Shown: positions 32,584 through 40,469, counted from the stretch's first letter. The stretch: DNA of 64,000 nt from an uncultured Clostridia bacterium (GCA_947627725.1 CANQXE010000001.1:186001-250000); one strand, 5' to 3'. Program-made: numbers and translations. Notes: generated by a model from the letters alone, not told the origin.

Positions 32584-33303
32584 ATGGGAAAAACGGCTAT
32601 AATGATTGACGGAGGTTTTTACAGAAAGCAAGCAAATTATTTATTTGGAAACAAAACTCCTGAACAGAGGGCAAATGAATTGATAGAATACTGTCACCGA
32701 CATTTAAAGCAAAACAGATATAAAGACGACACAAGCTCTAATTATAAAGAATTATATAGAATTTTTTACTACGATTGTCCTCCGTCAGAAAAGTCAATTT
32801 ATAATCCAATAACCCAAAAAACTGTAAATCTTGCAAAAAGTAGCTTATATAGTTGGTCAAATGATTTTTTTAAAGAATTATCTAAAAAAAGAAAAGTTGC
32901 TTTAAGAATGGGTGAGTTGTTAGAATCAACTGCTGGATATACTTTAAAACCTGAAGCTCTAAAAAAATTATGTAGAAAGGAAATAACTGTAGATGATCTA
33001 GAAGATAGTGATTTTCAATTAGACATTCAGCAAAAAGGCGTTGATATGCGAATTGGTCTTGATATTGCATCATTAGCACATAAAGGCCTTGTGGATCAAA
33101 TTGTACTTATTGCCGGAGATAGCGATTTTGTACCAGCTGCTAAATACGCAAGAAGAGAAGGTATTGATTTTATTCTTGACCCTATGTGGCACACAATCAA
33201 AGATAGTTTAAACGTACATATTGATGGACTAAATCAACGTACAAATAAACCGCCATATAATACGAAAGACTCATTATATATTAACAATGTTTCAAAAGAA
33301 TAA
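32584..33303 (+). CDS. NYN-domain (PIN-like) nuclease, cargo
   Basis: 239 residues; the start MGKTAIMIDGG has AAAGGAAAAGAAG upstream, so the earlier TTG at 32563 was rejected. NYN/LabA-like proteins fold like PIN RNases. The acidic metal-site residues are present: Asp in IMIDGGFYRK near the N-terminus, Asp in KGVDMRIGLDI and Asp in LIAGDSDFVPA. Such proteins are often single-strand RNA nucleases in phage-defence settings. A terminator-bearing leader RNA precedes it. It may protect the lysogen from other phages; this is inference. Confidence 0.82.
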   Translation: MGKTAIMIDGGFYRKQANYLFGNKTPEQRANELIEYCHRHLKQNRYKDDTSSNYKELYRIFYYDCPPSEKSIYNPITQKTVNLAKSSLYSWSNDFFKELSKKRKVALRMGELLESTAGYTLKPEALKKLCRKEITVDDLEDSDFQLDIQQKGVDMRIGLDIASLAHKGLVDQIVLIAGDSDFVPAAKYARREGIDFILDPMWHTIKDSLNVHIDGLNQRTNKPPYNTKDSLYINNVSKE

Positions 33304-33313
33304 ATATTAATGC

Positions 33314-33333
33314 AACAGGATAGAGCGAAAAAA
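33314..33333. repeat. 20-bp direct repeat, copy 2
   Basis: Perfect copy of 32340-32359, lying between the NYN gene and the RhuM gene. It is not associated with a full hairpin here, so it looks like a recombination scar rather than a functional terminator. Confidence 0.75.
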
Positions 33334-33356
33334 GATAACCTAAAGGAATATACTGT

Positions 33357-34358
33357 ATGGAGAATGAATTTCAATTTTTGATTTATCGTTCATCTGATGA
33401 AAATATAACTGTCAATGCAGTTATTAAAGATGAAACAATTTGGCTCACACAAAAAAGTATGGCTGAATTGTTTGGTGTAAATATCCCTGCAATATCAAAA
33501 CATTTACAAAACATCTTTGAAGATGGCGAATTAGATTATATTTCAACTGTTTCCAAAATGGAAACAGTTCAAAACGAAGGTAAAAGAACAGTAAAGCGTA
33601 ATATAGACTTTTATAATCTTGATGCGATAATTTCGGTTGGATACAGAATAAATTCCAAAAAAGCCACTCATTTCAGGCAATGGGCAACGGGCATATTAAA
33701 AGAATATATGACAAAAGGTTTTGCTCTTGATGATGAACGACTGAAGCAAGGAAAAACCGCTTTTGGTAAAGATTATTTCAGAGAATTATTAGAGCGCGTT
33801 CGCTCAATCAGAGCCAGCGAAAGACGAATCTGGCAGCAAATAACAGATATATTTGCCGAATGCAGCATTGATTATGATAAAAATTCTGAAATCACAAAAG
33901 ATTTTTATGCTATGGTACAGAATAAATTCCATTATGCTATAACCGGGCAAACGGCTGCAGAAATTATAAATTCCAATGCTAATCACAACAAAGAGCATAT
34001 GGGATTATCAACATGGAAAAATGCTCCAGATGGAAGAATTCTTAAATCAGATGTAACTATTGCAAAAAATTATCTTAATGACAAACAAATTAGACAACTT
34101 GAGAGAACTGTAACAGGCTATTTTGATTACATAGAGGATTTAATTGAACGCGAAAACACCTTTACTATGGAGGAATTTTCCTCAAGTGTTAATGAATTTC
34201 TTTCGTTCAGAAGATATGATATTTTACACGATAAAGGAAAAATTTCTAAAAAAGAAGCTGACGAAAAAGCATATTTAGAATATAAAGAATTTAATAAGAC
34301 ACAAAAAATATTATCAGATTTTGATAAAGAAATTAAAAAGTTAAGCCAGAATAAATAA
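33357..34358 (+). CDS. rhuM: RhuM-family protein, cargo
   Basis: 333 residues with the RhuM pattern: IWLTQKSMAELFGVNIPAIS near 27-46, RNIDFYNLDAIISVGYRINS near 81-100, then ATHFRQWATGILKEYM. RhuM was first named in a Salmonella pathogenicity island, but its biochemical role is unknown; it is frequent in mobile elements and sometimes next to restriction or Fic genes. AAAGGAATA serves as ribosome site. It lies directly left of the integrase leader. Confidence 0.85.
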   Translation: MENEFQFLIYRSSDENITVNAVIKDETIWLTQKSMAELFGVNIPAISKHLQNIFEDGELDYISTVSKMETVQNEGKRTVKRNIDFYNLDAIISVGYRINSKKATHFRQWATGILKEYMTKGFALDDERLKQGKTAFGKDYFRELLERVRSIRASERRIWQQITDIFAECSIDYDKNSEITKDFYAMVQNKFHYAITGQTAAEIINSNANHNKEHMGLSTWKNAPDGRILKSDVTIAKNYLNDKQIRQLERTVTGYFDYIEDLIERENTFTMEEFSSSVNEFLSFRRYDILHDKGKISKKEADEKAYLEYKEFNKTQKILSDFDKEIKKLSQNK

Positions 34359-34384
34359 AAAACACCCCTTGACTACGCCAATAG

Positions 34385-34487
34385 CCAAGAGGTTTAAATA
34401 GCAGAGTGTATTACAACCCCACCGAACAATAGGATTGTACCACACTCTGCTGAAAAAATCAAGCAGGGTATTTTTATGCCCTTTTTC
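34385..34487 (+). ncRNA. leader RNA of the prophage integrase (attenuator-like)
   Basis: It shares blocks with the leader of the recombinase at 36210-37646: 34385-34395 (CCAAGAGGTTT), 34415-34431, 34445-34480 and the ribosome-site block 34502-34517. GCAGAGTGT (34401-34409) can pair with ACACTCTGC (34442-34450), but that CTCTGC can also pair with the downstream GCAG. A 6-7-bp hairpin (34466-34482) followed by five T then forms a terminator 30 bp before the start codon. This is the layout of a switchable attenuator. Confidence 0.6.
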
Positions 34488-34514
34488 AAGTAATATAAAG
34501 TAGGATGTGATACA

Positions 34515-36056
34515 ATGAACGTCAACAAAATAATTATGTATCTTAGAAAAAGCCGTTCTGACGATGAAAAGGCTACAATTGAAGATATCCTTCAACGTCA
34601 CGAAAATATTTTACAAGAGTACAGTTTAAAATCTTTCGGCTCGGTTATACCTGAGCATAACATATATAGAGAAATTGTATCAGGTGAAACTATTGACGAT
34701 AGACCTGAAATTAAAAAAGTATTATCAAAAGTCTCTAACGGTGAATGCGATGCCGTTCTTGTTGTTGAGCCCCAGCGTTTGAGCAGAGGTGATATGCTGG
34801 ATTGTGGCACTATCATCAGAGTATTTCAATATAGCAATACAAAAGTAATAACTCCAAATAAAGTTTTTGACCTTACTGAAAAATATGATCGCAAATTCTT
34901 AGAAATGGACCTTCAGCAAGGTAATGATTATCTTGAATATGTCAAATTCATTCTTAATAGAGGAAGAATCGCATCAGTAAAAGAAGGGAATTTCATAGGT
35001 CAACATGCGCCCTTTGGATATAGCAAGAGTATGATTGAAAAGCATCATACTCTTACACCTAACTCTGACGCAGATATCGTTAAGCTCATCTTTGACATGT
35101 ATGTAAACAAGGATATGGGATGCAGTCAGATAGCTTCAGAATTGGACCGCAGATGTATTAAACCGCAAAGGATAGAATATTGGTCTGCAGCTTCAATTAG
35201 AGAAATGCTGCGAAATCCTGTTTATATCGGCAAAATACGTTGGAATTTTAAAAAGACGAAAAGGTATACTGACGAACAAGGAAATACCTATAGCAAACGT
35301 ATAAGAGGAACAGAGGACACAATTATTGTAGATGGTTTGCACCCGGCAATTATTGATGAGGAAATTTTTAATAAAGCTCAGGAAAAGACAGGGAGAAATT
35401 CAAGAACTCCAAAGGGATTTGAAATACGTAATCCCTTAGCAACTCTTGTGAAATGTGCTAACTGTAATCATTCTATGACTTATCGCACATATAAAAATTC
35501 AAACGGCACACAAAAAAATGCGCCAAGATTATTATGCACCAATCAAATACACTGCCATACACCCTCTATTGAGTATGATGTTTTAGAAAAGGCAGTTATT
35601 ACAGCCTTGAATCTTCATATACAGGATTTTGAAATGAAACTTAAAAACAATGAAGGTGACTCATTAAAAATTCAAATAAAGATACTTGATAAATTAAAAA
35701 AAGAATATGAACAAATCGAAGAACAACAAACAAAATTATATGAATTACTTGAAAAGGGTATATATAGTGATGAACTGTTTCTTAAACGAAATGAAATATT
35801 ATCACAAAACCGAGAGCAATTATTATCAGCTATTGCTGAGCAGGAAAATAAATTACCTGATGCAATTGATTATGAAGATAAAATTATAAAACTTTCAACT
35901 TGTATAGAAACCATTAAAAATAATTCGATATCAGCAAAAGACAAAAATGCGTTTTTAAAATCAGTTATTAAAAAAATTGAGTATCGTGCAGATAACTCTT
36001 GTAAAGGCAATAGATTTAAAGATACCGAATTTACTATTGATATATTTTTAAATTAA
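34515..36056 (+). CDS. int: prophage integrase, large serine recombinase
   Basis: 513 residues; integrates and, with a directionality factor, excises the prophage. The catalytic Ser13 lies in MYLRKSRSDDE, and the catalytic core has VVEPQRLSRGD (about 83-93). The recombinase domain is about 160-300 and the zinc-ribbon cysteines are in CANCNH and later in LLCTNQIHC (about 310-350); a coiled coil follows (about 385-460). AGGATGTGAT ribosome site. It ends 3 bp before the right attachment arm, as usual for such integrases. No excisionase was recognised. Confidence 0.93.
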   Translation: MNVNKIIMYLRKSRSDDEKATIEDILQRHENILQEYSLKSFGSVIPEHNIYREIVSGETIDDRPEIKKVLSKVSNGECDAVLVVEPQRLSRGDMLDCGTIIRVFQYSNTKVITPNKVFDLTEKYDRKFLEMDLQQGNDYLEYVKFILNRGRIASVKEGNFIGQHAPFGYSKSMIEKHHTLTPNSDADIVKLIFDMYVNKDMGCSQIASELDRRCIKPQRIEYWSAASIREMLRNPVYIGKIRWNFKKTKRYTDEQGNTYSKRIRGTEDTIIVDGLHPAIIDEEIFNKAQEKTGRNSRTPKGFEIRNPLATLVKCANCNHSMTYRTYKNSNGTQKNAPRLLCTNQIHCHTPSIEYDVLEKAVITALNLHIQDFEMKLKNNEGDSLKIQIKILDKLKKEYEQIEEQQTKLYELLEKGIYSDELFLKRNEILSQNREQLLSAIAEQENKLPDAIDYEDKIIKLSTCIETIKNNSISAKDKNAFLKSVIKKIEYRADNSCKGNRFKDTEFTIDIFLN

Positions 36057-36058
36057 TC

Positions 36059-36083
36059 ATTTATAACATTATGTTCCTAATTC
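36059..36083. other. attR of the prophage
   Basis: The arm ATTTATAACATTATGT (36059-36074), one T, then the shared core CCTAATTC (36076-36083) followed by host catalase sequence. It is the mirror of attL at 2995-3025. Confidence 0.85.
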
Positions 36084-36197
36084 CTCAACACCTATATCGG
36101 TAAGCAGACCTTTAAGCTCAGGATACGGCATTGAATAACGCTGTGAAAGATATCTCAGTGATGCTCCAAGCTCACCGTCCGGTCCACCATATTGCTT
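36076..36197 (-). pseudogene. cotJC: CotJC/manganese-catalase gene, middle fragment between two insertions
   Basis: Read on the minus strand this encodes KQYGGPDGELGASLRYLSQR and continues to VEELG, the family's N-terminal helix with the first metal-ligand glutamate in GGPDGEL. It joins in frame to the fragment at 2634-3002 if the prophage is removed, recreating EELGHLEMIG. On its upstream side it stops abruptly. An in-frame TAA lies at 36198-36200 and the usual first 25 or so residues are absent, replaced by the end of the second recombinase gene. Confidence 0.87.
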
Positions 36198-36209
36198 TTA
36201 GATACTATA

Positions 36210-37646
36210 TTAAATGTAAAAATAAATTGCCAGCTCCGAATTGGCTTTATCATAAATAATATAAGAAATGATAGTTCTTATTGCTTCATTTTTGGCCTTT
36301 TCTGAAATGGCAGGATCTTTTATCATCTCAACAATATTCATTACCTTTTTTTCGTATGAAACCTTGTCAGCCGGATTTTTCACATCATTATTAATACTTT
36401 TTTTGCTATTCAAATATTCTATATTGTCATGAATGGATTTTTTATTTTTTGCATATTCATCCAAAGTATCTATGCCATTTTGATATGCTTCTTTACATCG
36501 CTTTAATTTCTCATTTTCTTTAGCTATTAAGGAATTATAATCAATTTGTTTTTCCGTCTGTTTTGTTTTTAGTGGAGCAAAACTGAATTCCATTGTTTTA
36601 GCGGCTTTTTCAAGCGCGTCTGTAACAGCTTTATTTGCCTTTCTGATTGATAGTGAATGTGATGTGCGGCAAGACCCCCTTGCGTAATTATGGCATTGCA
36701 TTGAAGGGCAAGCGGTTTGTGCTTTGATAAGAGTGGCGCCGCAACAGGAACATTTCACAAGACCTTTGAGCATCCAGTCAACGGGCTGTTCTTTTCTTTG
36801 TCTGTTTCCATACATAGTCTTTTGCATTTTTAACCTCTCTTGAACAACATTCCAAAGCTCGATATCAATAATCGGTTCGTGACAACCGTCAACAATCATT
36901 ATATTTTCATTATCATAGTCACGTTTAGAGGCAGCTTTGCCTTCAGTAGACCAACGTATCTTGCCAATATACACAGGATTATGAAGGATATAATCAATTA
37001 ATCTGTTATCCGGAAGATTTCCTCTGTGTGTTCTTATACCCTGATTACCGAGTGATTGCGCGATTTCCCTTTCGCCTTTACCGTTTGCGAAATCAGAAAA
37101 TATCTGCTTTATAATCGCTGCTTCTGATTCATCAGGAATATATTTTCCGTTTTGAAGTGTGTAACCAAGCGCCGGATGGCACATTGCCTCGCCTCTTCCT
37201 GCTTTTTCTGTCATTCCCCGCTTGACTTCACCGCTCAGCCGTATCAGATAGTATTCGTCCATCCACTCAATAATTCTTTCAATAAGAGAGCCAAACACTC
37301 CGTCAACCACAGGCTCGGATATGCTGATTACATCTACATTATTTTTTCTCAGCAGGGATTTAAAAACAATGCTTTCCTCCTGATTCCTCGCAAATCGGCT
37401 GAATTTCCATACATATATTGTTGAAAAGGGAGTGTTCTTTTCTTTAGCCATTGCAATCATACGATTAAATTCAACACGTTTTTTTGAACTCTTGGCGCTT
37501 ATGCCATTGTCAAAGAAAACGTATTCGTCGGGAACATATGTATTGTTTTTTTCAGCAAAATCACGAATGAGTTTAAGCTGACTGTCCGGACTGTATTCGT
37601 CCTGCCTTTCGTCGGATACACGGATATAGGCTGCGGCGATTTTCAT
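36210..37646 (-). CDS. second large serine recombinase, inverted to the integrase
   Basis: 478 residues; catalytic Ser11 in AYIRVSDERQ, VWKFSRFARNQEES (about 75-88), recombinase domain (about 140-260), zinc ribbon (CSCCG, CPSMQCHNYARGSC; about 290-325) and a C-terminal coiled coil. It appears intact. Like the prophage integrase it ends a few bases from an interruption of the catalase gene, so it probably targeted the same gene. Its leader resembles that of the integrase, although the proteins are clearly different. Confidence 0.92.
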   Translation of the reverse strand: MKIAAAYIRVSDERQDEYSPDSQLKLIRDFAEKNNTYVPDEYVFFDNGISAKSSKKRVEFNRMIAMAKEKNTPFSTIYVWKFSRFARNQEESIVFKSLLRKNNVDVISISEPVVDGVFGSLIERIIEWMDEYYLIRLSGEVKRGMTEKAGRGEAMCHPALGYTLQNGKYIPDESEAAIIKQIFSDFANGKGEREIAQSLGNQGIRTHRGNLPDNRLIDYILHNPVYIGKIRWSTEGKAASKRDYDNENIMIVDGCHEPIIDIELWNVVQERLKMQKTMYGNRQRKEQPVDWMLKGLVKCSCCGATLIKAQTACPSMQCHNYARGSCRTSHSLSIRKANKAVTDALEKAAKTMEFSFAPLKTKQTEKQIDYNSLIAKENEKLKRCKEAYQNGIDTLDEYAKNKKSIHDNIEYLNSKKSINNDVKNPADKVSYEKKVMNIVEMIKDPAISEKAKNEAIRTIISYIIYDKANSELAIYFYI

Positions 37647-37659
37647 TGTATCACATCCT

Positions 37660-37777
37660 GTTATATACTACTTAAAAACAGGCATAAAAATACCCTGCTT
37701 AATTTTTTAAGCAGAGCGTAATAGAAACTTATTGTTCAGTGGGGTTATAATTTTAATTCCGCTATCAAACCTCTTGG
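37660..37777 (-). ncRNA. leader RNA of the second recombinase
   Basis: On the minus strand it contains the blocks of the integrase leader in the same order: 37767-37777, 37730-37746 and 37681-37716, then the shared ribosome-site block at 37644-37659. Here the hairpin CTGCTTAA/TTAAGCAG is perfect, and the following terminator-like stem (CAGG/CCTG with five T) differs in sequence but keeps its pairing, which supports a conserved RNA function. Confidence 0.58.
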
Positions 37778-37789
37778 TTGTTGGTATAG

Positions 37790-37864
37790 TTAAAAGATTT
37801 TTGATGAATTAAGTTTTTTTGAAAATATCATTTTGTATTGATCTCTTAATTTTTTATTACTCAT
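37790..37864 (-). CDS. 24-residue frame upstream of the recombinase leader
   Basis: A basic peptide frame (MSNKKLRDQYKMIFSKKLNS and four more residues) with GAGGTATAT upstream. It may be a real leader gene of the second recombinase or the broken end of a longer gene; nothing comparable is seen before the first integrase. Confidence 0.3.
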   Translation of the reverse strand: MSNKKLRDQYKMIFSKKLNSSKIF

Positions 37865-38072
37865 AGAATATATACCTCTTTGTCAATGCTGGCTTCAGCA
37901 TAACCTAAAAATAGAAAATTGTCGACATAAAGCTAAAAAATTCTACTTTGGTATTAGACCGATATTCAGAATTGATAGGTATTGGATTAATCCCGCCATC
38001 ACATTGACAATATTCTGATTTTAAGAATAGGACAAAACCGCAAAACAATATCATAAATGAGGGGATGGTTGC

Positions 38073-38243
38073 ATGGCAGAACTGAATGTATCTTTACATA
38101 TTATAAAGAACGGTAAGACAGATTCGGTTGATAAATTATCTGATGAGGATATTTCAATAATGTCCGGACGGCTTAGTCGTGTAATGAGTGAATATTACAC
38201 GCAGCATCCTAAAGAGTTTTCAGAGATTGGTTGTAAAAATTAA
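38073..38243 (+). CDS. 56-residue small element protein
   Basis: GAGGGG precedes the ATG. The protein (MAELNVSLHIIKNGKTDSVD at the start; SRVMSEYYTQHPKEF near the end) resembles short accessory proteins commonly found beside recombinases in Clostridia elements. It is on the opposite strand to the recombinase. Function unknown. Confidence 0.6.
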   Translation: MAELNVSLHIIKNGKTDSVDKLSDEDISIMSGRLSRVMSEYYTQHPKEFSEIGCKN

Positions 38244-38289
38244 TAAAAGGAAAAGTTTGAAAGAAAGTTAAAACACAATTTAATCAAAT

Positions 38290-38540
38290 AATCACAAAAA
38301 GCAAACTGAAAAAATATTGATGACTTAACCGATATTGGTATAGTGAATTTAATATCCCATCACGGCGGATTTATTCTCAAAATGCAATAGATAATATTTC
38401 TTACGTAAAAATAAATAGCTTTACAGATGAACAAAATCAAGGAAGAAAAAAGCTATTAGCAATGCAAAAAAGATACTGACGCTGAGATTTATGAAAAAAT
38501 ACAACATCAGCGTCAGCCCGTTAAGACTATTCGTGATTAA
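38290..38540 (+). pseudogene. decayed coding sequence
   Basis: Short open stretches such as RIYSQNAIDNISYVKINSF and DAEIYEKIQHQRQPVKTIRD lie in different frames separated by stops, as left by frameshifts in a former element gene. The ancestral family cannot be named. It ends at the host terminator at 38546. Confidence 0.4.
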
Positions 38541-38545
38541 AAATT

Positions 38546-38574
38546 AAACGCCGGCAGGAATCTGCCGACGTTTT
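38546..38574. terminator. terminator of rubredoxin gene
   Basis: CGCCGGCAG (38549-38557) and CTGCCGACG (38562-38570) pair over a four-base loop with one mismatch near the base; T-runs follow on both strands. It marks the start of ordinary chromosome on the right side. Confidence 0.85.
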
Positions 38575-38578
38575 ACTT

Positions 38579-38737
38579 TTATTCTTCCTTACTGAAATCT
38601 TCTTTTCCTACTCCGCAGAGCGGACAAACAAAATCTTCGGGCAAGTCCTCCCATTTTGTGCCCGGCTCTATGCCGTTATCCGGATCGCCGAGTTCCTCAT
38701 CATAGACCCATCCGCACATATTGCAAACATATTTCAT
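38579..38737 (-). CDS. rubredoxin
   Basis: 52 residues, an electron carrier with one iron bound by four cysteines: CNMCG near 5-9 and CPLCG near 38-42. The aromatic core is [19 protein letters not shown] and the acidic [10 protein letters not shown]. The start has GGGAG upstream. In anaerobes rubredoxin hands electrons to peroxide- or superoxide-reducing enzymes. It faces the same way as the dehydratase cluster behind it. Confidence 0.95.
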   Translation of the reverse strand: MKYVCNMCGWVYDEELGDPDNGIEPGTKWEDLPEDFVCPLCGVGKEDFSKEE

Positions 38738-38800
38738 AATATCAACTCCCATCATTAAATTAATTATATTATATGTTAAATTTACATATTAATCAATACC

Positions 38801-39496
38801 CTATTTCACGGCTCGTTTCATATGGAGCTCTTTCATACCGTCAACCTCGTCACAAATTTCCTTAAGATTGCAGGTTGAGCAGTCAAAGATAATATTATCA
38901 AGAATATGATTAAGCGCAGAGGTTGTACTCCTGATTTTATCCGCGAGAATTAAAAGCTCGTCAAATTTATCAAACTCTGTAATAAACATTATCTCTGCAC
39001 TTTTTACAATAGGATTTTTAAGATATTCCTCAATAAGAGCATTTCCGAAATCCGCAAAGGAAATTTTCTTTTTAAGAGCCCTTTTGCTGACACGAATCTG
39101 CTCACGCATACTCAAAGCGGAGGCTCTTGTCATAAATCCCTCGGGACAGAAATTATACCTGACAAGCTCAAGCTCCTTGATTTTATCAAAAGCCGAATCC
39201 TCGTCGATATCCTCAATCTCTAAAAAAACAATTTTTCCGAAAGCATTGTCATCTTTAATTTCGCACAAATCCCTGCCATAAAGACGAACACAATTTTCAA
39301 AGTGAATACTGGAAGTGACAGCCATCGTACTGACACAGGGCTTTTGACTTCCGCCAAGCTCAAAGGCAGTATCCTTTAAAAGAAGAATTGAATTTTTATC
39401 GCTGCGTCGAAGTCCGGATCTCTTGTATGGAAATTTTTTATCGCAGGGAGGAAGTATTTCTTTTATCTGATTGATAAGCTGATTAAAAAGAACCAT
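38801..39496 (-). CDS. cysteine-containing protein of the dehydratase cluster, possibly acetyl-CoA-synthase-related
   Basis: 231 residues. The last third has DCSTCNLKEICDEVDGMKEL, a three-cysteine iron-sulfur-like motif, and a helical stretch FMTRASALSMREQIRVSKRA. From memory, related sequence occurs in the CO dehydrogenase/acetyl-CoA synthase group, which would fit the CooC-like ATPase at the other end of the operon, but this link is tentative. It is the last gene of the cluster and overlaps the stop of the preceding small gene (TAATG). Confidence 0.6.
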   Translation of the reverse strand: MVLFNQLINQIKEILPPCDKKFPYKRSGLRRSDKNSILLLKDTAFELGGSQKPCVSTMAVTSSIHFENCVRLYGRDLCEIKDDNAFGKIVFLEIEDIDEDSAFDKIKELELVRYNFCPEGFMTRASALSMREQIRVSKRALKKKISFADFGNALIEEYLKNPIVKSAEIMFITEFDKFDELLILADKIRSTTSALNHILDNIIFDCSTCNLKEICDEVDGMKELHMKRAVK

Positions 39497-39654
39497 TACA
39501 GTTTTCTGTCCTTTTCAATATTATCATAGTGCTTGCCGAGCATATCGTAAATTTTGCGTACTAATTTCATATCCAGATTAAAATAATAGATACTGAATGT
39601 CAGAACAAAAAGTACAGCAATAACAATCAGAATAATAATCAGAGCCTTTATCAT
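39496..39654 (-). CDS. 52-residue single-pass membrane protein of the cluster
   Basis: One N-terminal membrane helix (MIKALIIILIVIAVLFVLTF, about 1-21) followed by a basic, helical tail (MKLVRKIYDMLGKHYDNIEK). It is tightly coupled on both sides: its ATG overlaps the region of the activase stop and its TAA overlaps the next ATG. It may anchor the enzyme or its reductase to the membrane; that is inference. Confidence 0.75.
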   Translation of the reverse strand: MIKALIIILIVIAVLFVLTFSIYYFNLDMKLVRKIYDMLGKHYDNIEKDRKL

Positions 39655-40446
39655 TTATGCCATTCCTTTCTGTCTTGCGTATTCGGCAGCACCGAGCGCA
39701 CCCATAAGCTGCGGGTCAATATCAAGGTCGACGACCTTAATCTTAAGCACATGCTCAATTGCCTTTTTAAGTCCCTCGTTTTTTGCACAACCGCCTGTTA
39801 ACGTGATACTGTCGGTTGCACCTGCCTTTTTCGCCATAACGAAGCAGCGCTTTGCTACGGCAAGCTGAATACCTGCCGCAATTTCGTCCATAGGCTTGCC
39901 CTCGCCCACAAGTGAAATAACCTCTGACTCGGCAAAAACAGTACACTGAGCGGTAATCGGTATTGTATTTTTAGCCTGAAGCGACAGCTTGCAGAATTCG
40001 GGAAGCGACATTTCAAAGGCATTTGCCATTGCCTCAAAAAATCTGCCCGTGCCTGCCGCGCATTTATCGTTCATTGCAAAGTTTTTGACAGTACCGTCGG
40101 TATCAATAGAAATACCCTTGACATCCTGTCCGCCGATATCAATAATTGCCTTAACATTTGGATTTGTTACGTGAACACCCATTGCGTGGCAACTGATTTC
40201 CGAAATATTTTCATCAGCAAACGGAACCTTATTTCTGCCGTATCCGGTACCTATCAGGTAACTGAGTTCCTCAGCCGAATTGATATCGCCGACCTTGCTA
40301 AGAGCCTCGTCAAGCGCAAGCTCGGCACTTTTAACCGGATTAATCTTACTTCTCACCGTTGAGTCCGCAACAATTTTTCCGTCTTCGTTAAGAATTACAC
40401 ATTTTGCGTAGGTTGAGCCTACGTCACAACCGCCGAAATATTTCAT
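39655..40446 (-). CDS. 2-hydroxyacyl-CoA dehydratase activase (BadF/BcrAD/HgdC type)
   Basis: 263 residues; the start MKYFGGCDVGS at 40446 has AAGGAGGAT upstream. It carries an actin-like ATPase fold: GCDVGSTYAKCVI, IDIGGQDVKGI and TGGCAKNEG are the phosphate-binding motifs, and the iron-sulfur cysteines lie in NDKCAAGTGRF and TAQCTVFAESE. Dimers pass one electron, driven by ATP, to the dehydratase. Confidence 0.92.
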   Translation of the reverse strand: MKYFGGCDVGSTYAKCVILNEDGKIVADSTVRSKINPVKSAELALDEALSKVGDINSAEELSYLIGTGYGRNKVPFADENISEISCHAMGVHVTNPNVKAIIDIGGQDVKGISIDTDGTVKNFAMNDKCAAGTGRFFEAMANAFEMSLPEFCKLSLQAKNTIPITAQCTVFAESEVISLVGEGKPMDEIAAGIQLAVAKRCFVMAKKAGATDSITLTGGCAKNEGLKKAIEHVLKIKVVDLDIDPQLMGALGAAEYARQKGMA

Positions 40447-40469
40447 ATACTTATCCTCCTTATCATGCC

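Larger units (their letters stand above)
2995..36083. mobile_element. temperate siphovirus prophage (A118-like), about 33.1 kb
   Basis: The ends are defined by the 8-bp core CCTAATTC at 2995-3002 and again at 36076-36083, each flanked on the prophage side by one arm of a perfect 16-bp inverted repeat. Between them lie all modules of a siphophage: lysis, tail with an 895-residue tape measure, head, portal, terminase, late regulator, replication, immunity and a large serine integrase next to the right end. No structural gene is visibly broken, so the phage may be inducible. Left-end genes (3117-5131) and plus-strand genes (31482-34358) are cargo. Confidence 0.93.
36198..38544. mobile_element. 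remnant of a second serine-recombinase element
   Basis: It begins where catalase sequence breaks off (36198) and contains a complete recombinase gene, its leader, a 56-residue gene and decayed frames. The far end was not found: neither the missing catalase 5' end nor an inverted arm matching the left end is visible before the rubredoxin terminator at 38546. The right boundary given is only the start of host sequence. It may be a deleted element. Confidence 0.5.
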
